A DNA stretch of 64,000 nucleotides from Clostridium moniliforme (GCF_017873235.1 NZ_JAGGJZ010000002.1:1-64000), one strand, 5' to 3'; shown: positions 49,927 to 59,501, counted from the stretch's first letter. A program made the numbers and translations. The notes: a model not told the origin generated them from the sequence alone.

Positions 49927-50463
49927 AGTTAATAATATAAATATATTATTAATAGATAAAATTGAATACATTAGAATTCATTTGTTAATGGAATTATTAT
50001 AAGATAAAAGTAATAATAGTATAGTTGTAGAAAAATTTAGGCGATATTAGAGTAGAGGTAAATATAATATAGAAAATGTATATAACAAAACAATAACATT
50101 TTACAAAAAATAAACTATATAGAAGAAATATATTAATAAAAAAATAGATTTAAAGATTAATTGGAAACTTTAAAAATACAATAATATTACATTAATTAAT
50201 AAAGTCGTATTTATAATTAAGATAATTTATTAGATATAAATTCATAAATGGATTTTAATTTTATTGGCATATATAAAATTAAATAATAATTTTTAGTTGT
50301 TAGATTACTTATAAGTTATTATGATACAAATCCAAACTTATATATTTTTTTTATTATAATATAGATAATTTTATAGTGTGGATTAGAAGTTATTTATTAA
50401 AGCAGATATAGTATTTTAAAATTCAAGTTTTATTTAAGAAAAATTAATTTAGGATGTGATAAC
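49927..50463. other. Non-coding AT-rich stretch before the flippase gene
   Basis: About 540 bp with no frame of useful length on either strand and no clear terminator. Given the decayed genes on both sides it may be the remains of another capsule gene, but I cannot read a family from it. AGGATGTGAT near its end is a weak ribosome site for the flippase. Confidence 0.5.
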
Positions 50464-52020
50464 ATAAGAACGGATAATTTTTTAAAAAATGCTAAAATAA
50501 ATTTTATATTTTATATTTTTAATATAGTATTTTCGTTTATATCAAGAAGTTTTTTTATAAGAATATTAGGTGCAGATATTAATGGATTAAATAGCTTATA
50601 TATGAGTTTAATTGGATTTCTAAATGTAGCCGAACTTGGAGTAGGAGCCGCAGTTGGATATTCATTATATGAACCATTAAGTAAAAAAAACTATAAAAAA
50701 GTAAATGATATAATGATATTATTTAAATATTATTATAAAAATATAACTAAAATAATACTAATATTAGGTTCATTCTTATCAATTTTTTTACCATTTTTAA
50801 TAAAAGGACAAGTTAATATAAAATTAGCATATTTATATTATTTTTTATATCTTATAAATTGTTCTATTTCATATTTATTTACATATAAGCAAACGTTAAT
50901 AATTGCAGATCAAAAGCAATATAAAATAGCTTATTATTTAAATATTACAAAAATAATTAGAATGATTGTTCAATGTATAGTAATTTATATTACCGAAAGT
51001 TTTCTTGATTGGATATTATTGGAGATTTCATTTAATGTTTTAGGAATGGCTTTAGCAAATAAAAAAATTAATTTAGAATATAAAAATAGTATAAATTATA
51101 AAAGCAATAAATCAATAAAGATTATAAAAAAAGAAAATTTTAAAATTGGTAAAAATATAAGTAATGTATTTTTTCATAAAATTGCAGGATTTGTTGTATG
51201 TCAAACTGATGCTATTTTAATAAGTATTTTTTCTACTTTAAAAGAAACTGGTATATATACAAATTATATTATGATAATAAATGCATTATCAGGACTTCTA
51301 GGAAATGTAATTGGAAGTGTTATGCCTGGTATAGGAAATTTAATAGCAGAAGAAAGTAAGGAAAGATCTTATAAGATTTTTAGAAAACTATATTTATTAG
51401 ATAATTTATTGGCAGGTTTTTTTTCTTTTGGTGTTTATAAATTAATTAATAAATTTATTATTTTTTGGGTTGGAAAAGAGTATTTATTTCCTAAATATAT
51501 TATTTTTGTATTGGTTATAAATTTATATATACAAATTTCAAGAGGAACTGTAGATAGGTTTAAAGATGGGTTCGGAATATATTGGGATGTGGTTGCACCT
51601 ATAATTGAAAGTATTTTAAATTTAATATTTTCAATTATATTAGCTTGGAAGTCTGGTATAGTTGGAATTTTTATCGGAACTATTATAAGTAATATAATAA
51701 TAGTTGAATTATGGAAACCTTATATTTTATTTAAGGAGGGATTTAAAATAAAAATATCTAATTATATTAAACAAGCATTGAATATATTAATAAGAAATAT
51801 TTTAGCAATTGGATTTTCAAATTTTATTTATAATTTTATAAGTGGATGCATTATAATTAATAATATATTTTTAGATCTTATATTTGATTCAATATTAATT
51901 AGTTTAATATATTCAATACTTATTTTTATTTTATATCATCAAAATAAAGAGTTTAAAGAATTATTAAATATCATAATTAATAAATTTATCAAAAAGTTTA
52001 TTAATAAGATATATTTATAA
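50464..52020 (+). CDS. Oligosaccharide flippase (Wzx), start codon apparently lost
   Basis: A polytopic flippase that turns undecaprenyl-linked repeat units to the outer face. Signature segments are QTDAILISIFSTLKETGIY and IINALSGLLGNVIGSVMPGIGNLIAEE. Coding similarity clearly continues upstream of the first ATG (50602) through RTDNFLKNAKINFIFYIFN and FISRSFFIRILGADINGLN, which form the normal N-terminus and first helix. At the expected start the codon is ATA (50464-50466), placed after AGGATGTGAT; no in-frame ATG, GTG or TTG exists between it and 50602. From ATA the protein has 518 residues. Either ATA is used weakly, or a truncated 472-aa form lacking the first helix is made, or the gene is inactive. 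Confidence 0.8.
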   Translation: MRTDNFLKNAKINFIFYIFNIVFSFISRSFFIRILGADINGLNSLYMSLIGFLNVAELGVGAAVGYSLYEPLSKKNYKKVNDIMILFKYYYKNITKIILILGSFLSIFLPFLIKGQVNIKLAYLYYFLYLINCSISYLFTYKQTLIIADQKQYKIAYYLNITKIIRMIVQCIVIYITESFLDWILLEISFNVLGMALANKKINLEYKNSINYKSNKSIKIIKKENFKIGKNISNVFFHKIAGFVVCQTDAILISIFSTLKETGIYTNYIMIINALSGLLGNVIGSVMPGIGNLIAEESKERSYKIFRKLYLLDNLLAGFFSFGVYKLINKFIIFWVGKEYLFPKYIIFVLVINLYIQISRGTVDRFKDGFGIYWDVVAPIIESILNLIFSIILAWKSGIVGIFIGTIISNIIIVELWKPYILFKEGFKIKISNYIKQALNILIRNILAIGFSNFIYNFISGCIIINNIFLDLIFDSILISLIYSILIFILYHQNKEFKELLNIIINKFIKKFINKIYL

Positions 52021-52039
52021 TAAAATTATTTTAATGGAA

Positions 52040-52258
52040 TTATTTATAAAATAGCAGGTGAACTTATATTAGTAGTTCCATTCCTTAAACTTATAGTATA
52101 TTTTTAATGTGTTTACTAATATCAATAAGTATAGAATGTATATAATATATTAAATTAATATTAATTACAAATGTAGGTAGTTTTTTTGAAGTTAATGATA
52201 TATTACTAAATACTTTTAGTGGTGTTTTATGTTATATAATTTTGATAAATATATAAGA
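52040..52258 (+). pseudogene. Probable VanZ-family remnant
   Basis: Three separate reading pieces resemble a VanZ membrane protein: IAGELILVVPFLKLIVYF, then LLISISIECI, then VGSFFEVNDILLNTFSGVLCYIILINI, which matches the family's GR-FD-DDIILNT-G pattern. They lie in different frames with stops between. VanZ genes often close clostridial surface-glycan loci. The call rests on short motifs only. The remaining sequence to 52411 is the operon terminator and AT-rich leader. Confidence 0.45.
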
Positions 52259-52288
52259 AAATTTACTAATATAAATTAATTTAAAAAT

Positions 52289-52327
52289 AAAAGATTACAT
52301 CAATATTAATATTGATGTAATCTTTTT
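52289..52327 (+). terminator. Terminator of the capsule operon
   Basis: A perfect palindrome with arms AAAAGATTACATCAATA and TATTGATGTAATCTTTT, followed by T. It separates the capsule locus from the LCP gene. Confidence 0.85.
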
Positions 52328-52411
52328 ACTATAATTATAAATGAATTTGTTGTAAAATATTACATGATATTAAATTTTTTTGGAAAAATAAATTAAGAAA
52401 GGAAGAAAACT

Positions 52412-53398
52412 ATGGAGAAGAAGAAAAGTAAATTAAAAGTTATTATTATAATCATAGTTGCAATTTTAGTTATTGTACTTGGTGGTGGATTCTTATATGT
52501 AAACTCTAAACTTAGTAAAGTACAAAAGATAGATGTCAATAAAGATAATCTTTCAATAGATCAAAATATTGAAAAAGATAAAGCAAAAAGCGAAATAAAA
52601 AATATTGCTTTGTATGGTATTGATGAACCACAAGGAACAAGAGGACGTTCTGATGCAGTTATGATTTTAACTATTGATAATAAGCATAATAAAATAAAAC
52701 TTACATCAATTATGAGAGATTCTTATGTTGATGTACCAGGCCATTGTAAGACAAAGCTTACACATGCATATGCTTATGGTGGACCAGAACTTGCTATAAA
52801 AACATTAAACGAAAATTTTAAGCTTAATATAGAAGATTTTATGGCAGTTAATTTTACATCTCTTCCTAAAATAATTGATAAAATAGGCGGAGTAAATATT
52901 GATATTACTAAAGCTGATTTAAAGTATATTAATAATTATATAGATAGTATAAATCATGTAAGCAAAACTAACTCTGCACATGTAACTAGAACCGGAATGC
53001 AAAATTTAAATGGTACTCAATCTCTTGCTTATAGTAGAATAAGATATACAGCTGGTGGAGATTATAAAAGAACAGAAAGACAAAGAACTGTAATTGAAGC
53101 CATATTTAATAAAATGCATAATTCTCCAAAGAGTGAATATCCAACATTAATAAATGAATTTTTGCCTTATGTAGAAACAAATATGTCATCATTAGATATG
53201 ATAGGCTTAGCTAAGGATTCAATGCCATTATTAAAAGGAAAATTAGAACTTGCAAGATTTCCTCTAAATGGAGACTGTCAAGGTAAAATGATAAATGGTG
53301 TATGGTATTTAGTATTTAACGAAAAGAAAACTTTAAATGAAATTCAAAGTTATATATATGATAATAAGCCATTACCAAAACATAGTAACGATAATTAA
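52412..53398 (+). CDS. LytR-CpsA-Psr (LCP) family glycopolymer ligase
   Basis: Attaches capsule or teichoic-acid polymers from the undecaprenyl carrier to peptidoglycan. The 328-aa protein has a short basic cytoplasmic start, one helix (~10-30) and an outer LCP domain: YGIDEPQGTRGRSDAVMIL, SIMRDSYVDVPGH, FKLNIEDFMAVNF, IGGVNIDI and YSRIRYTAGGDYKRTERQR, with the arginines that bind pyrophosphate. Its place just after the capsule operon fits capsule anchoring. Confidence 0.93.
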   Translation: MEKKKSKLKVIIIIIVAILVIVLGGGFLYVNSKLSKVQKIDVNKDNLSIDQNIEKDKAKSEIKNIALYGIDEPQGTRGRSDAVMILTIDNKHNKIKLTSIMRDSYVDVPGHCKTKLTHAYAYGGPELAIKTLNENFKLNIEDFMAVNFTSLPKIIDKIGGVNIDITKADLKYINNYIDSINHVSKTNSAHVTRTGMQNLNGTQSLAYSRIRYTAGGDYKRTERQRTVIEAIFNKMHNSPKSEYPTLINEFLPYVETNMSSLDMIGLAKDSMPLLKGKLELARFPLNGDCQGKMINGVWYLVFNEKKTLNEIQSYIYDNKPLPKHSNDN

Positions 53399-53399
53399 T

Positions 53400-53446
53400 A
53401 AAAATAGCTAAAAGTAAAGTATAAATTTACTTTTAGCTATTTTTTA
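53400..53446. terminator. Bidirectional terminator
   Basis: AAAATAGCTAAAAGTAAA pairs with TTTACTTTTAGCTATTTT around seven bases, with T and A runs outside, serving the LCP gene and the convergent lipoprotein gene. Confidence 0.85.
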
Positions 53447-53456
53447 TATATTATGA

Positions 53457-54488
53457 TTACATTCCAAGGTTATCCATATCACCAAACATGTAATTTGCTA
53501 TTGTATCTCCAGATATAGTATCCTTTGCTAATTCTATTTTATTATCATCAGGTTTATAAACAGTTCCTATATCAAACTTATTTTCAAGCATTTCGAATTT
53601 ACTAGTACTTAAATAATCAGTAAGTATTTTAGCTGCATTTTCTTCAGTTTGTGCTTCAAGTGGAGTATTAGCATACTTAGTATTAATATCAGCATAATTA
53701 TCACTTAATAGCTTTGGCATATTTGGTGTACTTACTGTAACATTAACATTTAATTTATCACCATCAATACTACAGCTATTAAATTTAATTTTATCCTTTG
53801 AAGAAATCTTTGTTAAGTATGGTTTAACTTTATTAATATCAGAAATTGATTTGTGATTAAAAGTTTGATTATGTTTAGAGAACCAATCAACATCTAAGTT
53901 CTTTAAAGCAGTAACACTTTCCATTGTAAAATTAGATCCTTCAGTTAAAACTGTTATGTAATTTAATTGAGTACATAATATGTCATTTAAATCAGCATTA
54001 TTTTTTATTAGCCAATTATCAGTTCCTTTTTCAAAGTTTATGTCTATTTCTTTATTTTCCTTATTAAAAGAACCTTTGCTTAGTTTTTCTGTAATATTTT
54101 TGATAATAGTATTAGATGAATCCTTAACAGATGCTATTTCTTTTCCGTTAAAGGTATCTTTAAATGCATCTTCACCTAAGGTTTTCATATTAGGATATTC
54201 AAATTTAACCTTAGCAGTAGCACTTTTAGATTCTTTATTCATTTTTACTACCTTAAAAGTTACATTCTTATAATATTCTTTTAATAAATCCTTTGATAAA
54301 TTAGAATTATAAAGTTTAAATTCATCGTTAGTATCAGATTTAATTAGAAGATTTTTAGCTTCCTCTACATTACCTTTCTGTAAGTCTTTAATTAATGTAC
54401 CTAATGATAGGTCCTTAGATCCACAGCCCATAAGAGTCAGACTTAATATAGTGAATATACTTATTAAAACTATACCTATTTTTTTCAC
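53457..54488 (-). CDS. Lipoprotein of unknown function
   Basis: A 343-aa secreted lipoprotein. The signal peptide ends in the lipobox LMGC (lipidated C22). The mature part is Lys/Asn/Asp-rich and seems to hold two related alpha/beta units (FKVVKMNKESKSATAKVKFEYPNM and a second near DKLNVNVTVSTPNMPKLL) like NTF2-type clostridial lipoproteins. GTG start follows GGGGGAG. It is divergent from the WYL regulator, which may control it through the palindrome between them. Confidence 0.78.
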   Translation of the reverse strand: MKKIGIVLISIFTILSLTLMGCGSKDLSLGTLIKDLQKGNVEEAKNLLIKSDTNDEFKLYNSNLSKDLLKEYYKNVTFKVVKMNKESKSATAKVKFEYPNMKTLGEDAFKDTFNGKEIASVKDSSNTIIKNITEKLSKGSFNKENKEIDINFEKGTDNWLIKNNADLNDILCTQLNYITVLTEGSNFTMESVTALKNLDVDWFSKHNQTFNHKSISDINKVKPYLTKISSKDKIKFNSCSIDGDKLNVNVTVSTPNMPKLLSDNYADINTKYANTPLEAQTEENAAKILTDYLSTSKFEMLENKFDIGTVYKPDDNKIELAKDTISGDTIANYMFGDMDNLGM

Positions 54489-54569
54489 TTAAAACTCCCC
54501 CTTAATTAAATAATGTTAAATAATATTGTATAAAATAGTATAATAAGTTTATAATTATATAATAAACCT

Positions 54570-54596
54570 TTTTTTGGACAAAATTTGACCAAAAAA
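54570..54596. promoter_or_regulatory. Palindromic operator between the lipoprotein and WYL genes
   Basis: TTTGGACAAA (54573-54582) and TTTGACCAAA (54584-54593) form a palindrome with one mismatch, and outer T and A runs extend it to 27 bp. It lies about 30 bp before the WYL start and 80 bp from the lipoprotein start, the usual place for a divergent autoregulatory operator. Confidence 0.6.
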
Positions 54597-54626
54597 CCAT
54601 TGACAATAGAATAGGAGACAAAAATT

Positions 54627-55574
54627 ATGAATAGTAAAGTAATGAGATTACTTAAAATTTATGATAAATTAAATGATGGAGAGCAATTAGATAGAAATAA
54701 TTTAGCTGAAAGCTTTCAAGTTGATGAGAGAACTATAAGAAGAGATATAAACACTATAAATGATTATATAGATTATTTTAAAATTGAAAATAAAAAAGTA
54801 ATTAAAATAAAAAATGAAAAAAAATATGAGCTAGAAAATAAAAAGAGAATTTCTAAAGTTGTATTATTGTTATTAAAAATAATTTTAGATAGTAGAGCTT
54901 TTAATTTAGAAGAAAAGAATTTAATTTTAAATGAGCTTTTAAAGAGGGTAGGAACTGAAGATAGAAAATTTATAAATAAATTTATAAGAAATGAAAATTA
55001 TAATTATGTTGAATTGGAGCATAAAAGTAATATTATAGATAAGATATGGGATTTGACTTACTTTATAAATGAACAAAAAATAATTAATATTAAATATAAA
55101 AGAAGTGATGGGAAAAGAGTAAATAGAAGTTTATCACCTCTTGGAATAGTATTTTCAGAGTTTTATTTTTATTTATTGGCTAATTATGAAAATAGTGATA
55201 CTACTATAGTATTAAGAGTTGATAGAATAGAAGATATAAATGATACAAGCAGAAAGTATAAAGTTAATTATAAGGATAGATTTAAAGAAGGAGAATTTAA
55301 GAAAAGAGTACAGTTTATGTATTCTGGAGAGTACAACAGAGTTCAATTTGAGTTTGAAGGGGGAAATATTGAAGCTGTTAAGGACAGGCTTCCTACATCA
55401 AAAGTTAGAATTATAGGGGATAATAAATATTTAGTTACTACTGAAGTAATTGGGGATGGAATAATAATGTGGCTTTTAAGTCAAGGAAGCAAAGTTAAAG
55501 TGTTAGAACCAAAAAGACTTGTAGAAAAAATAGCTACTGAAATAAAAAATATGAATGAAAAGTATAATTTTTAG
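54627..55574 (+). CDS. WYL-domain transcriptional regulator
   Basis: A 315-aa regulator with an N-terminal winged helix (QLDRNNLAESFQVDERTIRRDINTIN, ~18-45), a WYL ligand-binding domain (~130-210, INIKYKRSDGKRVNRSLSPLGIVF, then VLRVDRIEDI) and a C-terminal WCX region. WYL domains sense nucleotides or small metabolites. It is divergent from the lipoprotein gene and precedes a FUSC-type membrane gene by 85 nt. TAGGAG precedes the ATG. Confidence 0.88.
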   Translation: MNSKVMRLLKIYDKLNDGEQLDRNNLAESFQVDERTIRRDINTINDYIDYFKIENKKVIKIKNEKKYELENKKRISKVVLLLLKIILDSRAFNLEEKNLILNELLKRVGTEDRKFINKFIRNENYNYVELEHKSNIIDKIWDLTYFINEQKIINIKYKRSDGKRVNRSLSPLGIVFSEFYFYLLANYENSDTTIVLRVDRIEDINDTSRKYKVNYKDRFKEGEFKKRVQFMYSGEYNRVQFEFEGGNIEAVKDRLPTSKVRIIGDNKYLVTTEVIGDGIIMWLLSQGSKVKVLEPKRLVEKIATEIKNMNEKYNF

Positions 55575-55659
55575 ATAAATTATACTTTTTTATATAGATA
55601 ATAAAAATTTTGTGGTAATATATACTGTATTACATTAAAAAAGGAGAAGATGATGTTTT

Positions 55660-56649
55660 ATGGATATTACAAAAAAGATAGACAGCAAAAAACTTATTGG
55701 AAACTTAATCATGATAATTGGAATAATAATATTTGTTTCATTATTTTCTAAAATATTTGGACCTGAAAACACTTTAGTTGGAGTAACAATAATTACTGCA
55801 ATCCTTATGTTTAATGTTATGCATTTAAATTTAAAGTTTAAAGATGCAATTCTTGCAATAATTGTTGCTTTTACTGGAATGGGACTTACTTCATATTTAA
55901 GTATGATAAATCCATTTTTAGGAATACCTATTAATTTTATATCAGTACTTATTATGGCTTATATATTTTCAAATAAAATTGAAGAAAAGGCATATCTACC
56001 ATTTCTTTTATGTTATGTTTTTCTTCAAGGAAACCCTGTAACATCAGAAAAATTAGAAATTAGGATATTAAGTCTTTTAATTGGAGGAATTCTTGTTGGA
56101 GTAATTTATTATTTTAGTCACAGAAAAATTTGTCATGATGATCATAGAAGCATAAGAGAAATGTTTTCAGCTAAAGATAAAGATCCTCTTCAAATCAATT
56201 TTGCTTTAAGAATGGCAATTGGATTAACTATATCTATGTTTATAGGTGGAATATTTGGTTTTGTTAAAGGAATGTGGATTAGTGCAACAGTTTTATCATT
56301 AACTCAACCTCATTATGATCAAACTAAAGAAAGAGTAGGGGAAAGAATACTTGGAACTATAGTAGGTGCTATATTATTTATAATATTATTTTATTTTGTA
56401 GTACCAAAATCAATGGATAGTATAGTTTTATTAGTATTAAGCTATATATATACATTTATTAAACCATATAAAATTCAAATGATATTTGTAACATTAAATG
56501 CTTTAGCAGCTGCAATGATACTGTTTGATGCATCTGTTTCTGTTCCAATGAGAATTGCATTTGTTTTAATTGGAGTTTTAATTGCAGTTGTTGTTAATAA
56601 GTTATTATATAGTAGATTTGAAAAATCAAACATTAAAATTGAAGATTAA
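55660..56649 (+). CDS. FUSC-family membrane protein
   Basis: A 329-aa polytopic protein with two blocks of about five helices (~14-150 and ~178-318) separated by a charged cytoplasmic segment (SHRKICHDDHRSIREMFSAKDKD). The pattern IGLTISMFIGGIFGFVKGMWISATVLSLTQPHYDQTKERVGERILGTIVG is typical of FUSC/aromatic-acid exporter proteins. The substrate is unknown. ATG 55660 follows AAGGAG at a rather long distance of 13 nt. It may be controlled with the WYL gene. Confidence 0.8.
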   Translation: MDITKKIDSKKLIGNLIMIIGIIIFVSLFSKIFGPENTLVGVTIITAILMFNVMHLNLKFKDAILAIIVAFTGMGLTSYLSMINPFLGIPINFISVLIMAYIFSNKIEEKAYLPFLLCYVFLQGNPVTSEKLEIRILSLLIGGILVGVIYYFSHRKICHDDHRSIREMFSAKDKDPLQINFALRMAIGLTISMFIGGIFGFVKGMWISATVLSLTQPHYDQTKERVGERILGTIVGAILFIILFYFVVPKSMDSIVLLVLSYIYTFIKPYKIQMIFVTLNALAAAMILFDASVSVPMRIAFVLIGVLIAVVVNKLLYSRFEKSNIKIED

Positions 56650-56679
56650 CTTACTTTAAAAGTTATTTTTAATATTATT

Positions 56680-56720
56680 AAAAAGCCTAAAAATATATTG
56701 AGTATATTTAGGCTTTTTTT
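56680..56720 (+). terminator. Terminator after the FUSC gene
   Basis: AAAAAGCCTAAAAATATA pairs with TATATTTAGGCTTTTT, followed by more T. Confidence 0.85.
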
Positions 56721-56863
56721 CATACTTTTTTATTTAATATATGGTGTTATTATTTGTTATAAAAATCTATATTTTACAATAAACGTTTACTTAAAGTTTA
56801 TATTCTGTTTTAAAAGATTTTTTATAATTTTAATGAGATATAAAAATAAAAGGGGACGATATT

Positions 56864-57781
56864 ATGAACAAAAGAAAAAAGTTAATATGTATAATAACTT
56901 TAATTTTAGTAGTGATGATTTCAGCAGGAGGGTATTATTTTATAAATAGAAATAATGAAGCAAAAAATTTATCAGCTAATAAATCTAATTCTAGGCAGAT
57001 AGATAAAAATACTTTAGCTATTAATAATAAAAAAGATAATTCAAATAAGAAGGAAAAAGATAATAAAGAAATTAAAAATAATAAAGATGAGAAAAAAGAT
57101 AGTGTAAAGGATAATTCAAAGGATAAAAATAATAAAGAAAATAATAGTAAAAGTGAAAATAAAGCTACAGTTAAAAAAACAAGTTCAAATAATAGAAGCA
57201 AAGAAAGTTCAAAGAAAGTAGAAAATAATAGTTTTGTAAGCAACTTACCAGCAGCAAAAACTACTGATCAATTAATTGTAGTAAAATCTAGTGGAAGTAG
57301 TGCCACAATTGGTCTTTATACAAAGGAAAATGGTGGATGGACTAAGAATTTTTTAACTGATGGTTATGTTGGATATAGTGGAGTAGGTAGAAAAAGAGGA
57401 GAAGGTGATGGAATTACTCCAAGGGGAACTTATGGATTGCTTTTTGCTTTTGGTATAAATCCAAATCCAGGTACAAGCTTAGAATATAGGAGAGTTAAAA
57501 GTAGTGACTATTGGGTAGATGATCCACATTCAAGTCATTATAATGAATGGGTTGATGCTGATAGAACTAAAAAGGACTGGAAATCAGCAGAAAAATTAAT
57601 TAAAGAAAATGTTGCATATAAATATGCTATAGCAATTGATTATGATGGTGGTAGAGGATCAGCAATATTTATACATTGTAACAAAAGAGGAGCAACAGCA
57701 GGATGTGTTGCAATGCCACAAAGTTATGTAATTAAACTTCTTAAAGAAGTTAGACCAGAATGTAAAATTGTAATATTATAA
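56864..57781 (+). CDS. L,D-transpeptidase-like exported enzyme with charged linker
   Basis: A 305-aa surface protein. An N-terminal membrane helix (~7-27) is followed by a low-complexity linker (~35-125) built almost wholly of Lys, Asn, Ser, Asp and Glu, then a YkuD-like catalytic domain (~130-305) beginning at the PAAKTTDQLIVV segment. The catalytic pair is H271 in IFIHCNK and C281 in ATAGCVAMP. It probably makes 3-3 peptidoglycan cross-links or attaches a protein to peptidoglycan. The linker could thread the cell wall. AGGGGACG precedes the ATG. Single-gene unit. Confidence 0.87.
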   Translation: MNKRKKLICIITLILVVMISAGGYYFINRNNEAKNLSANKSNSRQIDKNTLAINNKKDNSNKKEKDNKEIKNNKDEKKDSVKDNSKDKNNKENNSKSENKATVKKTSSNNRSKESSKKVENNSFVSNLPAAKTTDQLIVVKSSGSSATIGLYTKENGGWTKNFLTDGYVGYSGVGRKRGEGDGITPRGTYGLLFAFGINPNPGTSLEYRRVKSSDYWVDDPHSSHYNEWVDADRTKKDWKSAEKLIKENVAYKYAIAIDYDGGRGSAIFIHCNKRGATAGCVAMPQSYVIKLLKEVRPECKIVIL

Positions 57782-57973
57782 GTATTTTAATAATAATTTG
57801 AATAAATTCATATTAAAAAATAAACAAGAAAGCTAATTAAAAATAAATTAATTTTATTTTTTAGTCAGATTTTTTATAACATTAATATTTTGTAAATATA
57901 ATTGTTAAATTGAGTCAAAAATGATAACATAAAAATGTTAAAATTTATAAAAATATAGAATAGAGGGATAAAT

Positions 57974-59122
57974 ATGCCTATTATAGATAGAGTTAAATTT
58001 GATGGTATTAATGATGGCAATTGGCTAGTATGTAAATATCCATCAGAAAAACTTTCTACTGCAACTAAGCTTATAGTTTCAGAGGGACAAGTTGCTGTAT
58101 TTTTTAAAGGTGGACAAATTTTTGATGTTTTTGGTCCAGGAACATATACTTTAACTACAGAAAACATACCATTTTTAAGTGCTTTTATAAATTTACCTTA
58201 TGGTGGGGAAACTCCATTTACAGCGGAGATATATTTTTTAAATGTTACATCAAAGTTAGATTTATATTGGGGGACAAAGGATCCAATTCAAATAGTTGAT
58301 CCTAAATATAAAGTAAGATTAAAAGTTAGAGCCTTTGGTCAATTTGGATTTAAAATAAAGGATTATACAGTTTTCTTAAGAGAACTTATAGGAAGCATGG
58401 GACCTTATAAGGTATGTAATCCTCAAAATATATCAAACTTTTTTAAAGGTGCCTTAATAACTAAAGTTAAAAATATTATAGCAGCAGAAATAATAAAGAA
58501 TAATATTTCTGCATTAGAAATTTCAGTTCATTTAGAAGAACTATCAAATTATGCTTTTAATAAAGTAAAAGAAGAATTTGGTAGATATGGAATAGATATA
58601 GTTAATTTCTTTATTGAATCAATTAATTTTCCAGAAGAAGATTTTGATATGATAAATAAAATATTAGTTGATAAAGCAGCTTTTGATATTATAGGAGAAG
58701 AAAGATATAACACAAAGAGAAGCTTTGATGTTTATGAAAAAGCAGCAGAAAATGATAATGGTGCAGCATCAACAGCAGCAAGTGTTGGAATAGGTTTAGG
58801 GCTTGCAAATAATATATCAAATGTTTCTATGAATACTGGAAGCTTAGGAAATATTGAAGGTGCAAAATATGAAAATGGAGTTAAATGTAATTCTTGTGGA
58901 CATATAAATAAAGCTCAATCTAAGTTTTGTACAAAATGTGGTGAAAAACTTATACAAGAAAAAATATGTGAAAACTGTGGGGCTTCAAATGAAATTGATG
59001 CAAAATTTTGTTCAAGTTGTGGAAATAAATTAGTAAAAGAAGTAATTTGTCCAAGCTGCAAAAAGGAACTTTCAGAAGATGCAAGATTTTGTAATTTCTG
59101 TGGAGCAAGGGTAGGTGAATAA
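57974..59122 (+). CDS. SPFH-domain protein with three zinc ribbons (YdjI-like)
   Basis: A 382-aa cytoplasmic protein. The N-terminal ~270 residues form an SPFH-type domain of the YdjI/virion-core-like group (VSEGQVAVFFKGGQIFDVFGPGTYTLTTENIPFL; YWGTKDPIQIVDPKY; DIVNFFIESINFPEED), followed by a Gly/Ala/Ser-rich linker (~275-295) and three tandem zinc ribbons with six CxxC pairs (CNSC..CTKC, CENC..CSSC, CPSC..CNFC). In B. subtilis YdjI works with YdjG, YdjH and PspA at the membrane. It overlaps the region before the next gene, so the three genes to 59922 look like one unit. No pspA is in the window. Confidence 0.87.
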   Translation: MPIIDRVKFDGINDGNWLVCKYPSEKLSTATKLIVSEGQVAVFFKGGQIFDVFGPGTYTLTTENIPFLSAFINLPYGGETPFTAEIYFLNVTSKLDLYWGTKDPIQIVDPKYKVRLKVRAFGQFGFKIKDYTVFLRELIGSMGPYKVCNPQNISNFFKGALITKVKNIIAAEIIKNNISALEISVHLEELSNYAFNKVKEEFGRYGIDIVNFFIESINFPEEDFDMINKILVDKAAFDIIGEERYNTKRSFDVYEKAAENDNGAASTAASVGIGLGLANNISNVSMNTGSLGNIEGAKYENGVKCNSCGHINKAQSKFCTKCGEKLIQEKICENCGASNEIDAKFCSSCGNKLVKEVICPSCKKELSEDARFCNFCGARVGE

Positions 59123-59123
59123 T

Positions 59124-59501
59124 ATGGCAAAGATAATGATTACTTTATATTCATTATTTTTGATATACATAGGTTATGAATATATAGATTGGAACACATT
59201 TACAATTTATGGTTTAGCTAAATTATTAATATTAATATTTATTTTTATGTCTCAACTTATTGTGCATAAAGATATTTATAAAAGATTTATAAAGGAAAAA
59301 ATAGATTCAGCATATCATATTAGTTTAAAAACTATAACAGGAATCTATGGTATTTTAATGATAATTTATTTAATGTTTATACCAATATCTTTTGGCATAG
59401 ATAACCTTACTATAATATTTGTAGTAACATTAATATATTTAACTATTTCTTTTTCTATAATACGTGCAGGAGAAGTGGCAGAAAGACAAAAAAACTTATA
59501 A
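59124..59501 (+). CDS. Small four-helix membrane protein
   Basis: A 125-aa hydrophobic protein with about four helices and no recognised domain. Its ATG lies one base after the SPFH stop codon and its ribosome site (AGGGTAGGTG) is inside the SPFH gene, so it is translationally coupled to it. It is probably a membrane partner of the SPFH protein, comparable in place to YdjH. A GTG at 59115 would add three residues. Confidence 0.75.
   Translation: MAKIMITLYSLFLIYIGYEYIDWNTFTIYGLAKLLILIFIFMSQLIVHKDIYKRFIKEKIDSAYHISLKTITGIYGILMIIYLMFIPISFGIDNLTIIFVVTLIYLTISFSIIRAGEVAERQKNL

Noticed and set aside
54600-54605. TTGACA as a -35 box for the WYL gene
   Set aside because: A -10 box 17 bp later would fall on the start codon at 54627.
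56698-56949. 83-codon hydrophobic frame
   Set aside because: It overlaps the FUSC terminator and the start of the L,D-transpeptidase gene, and has no ribosome site.
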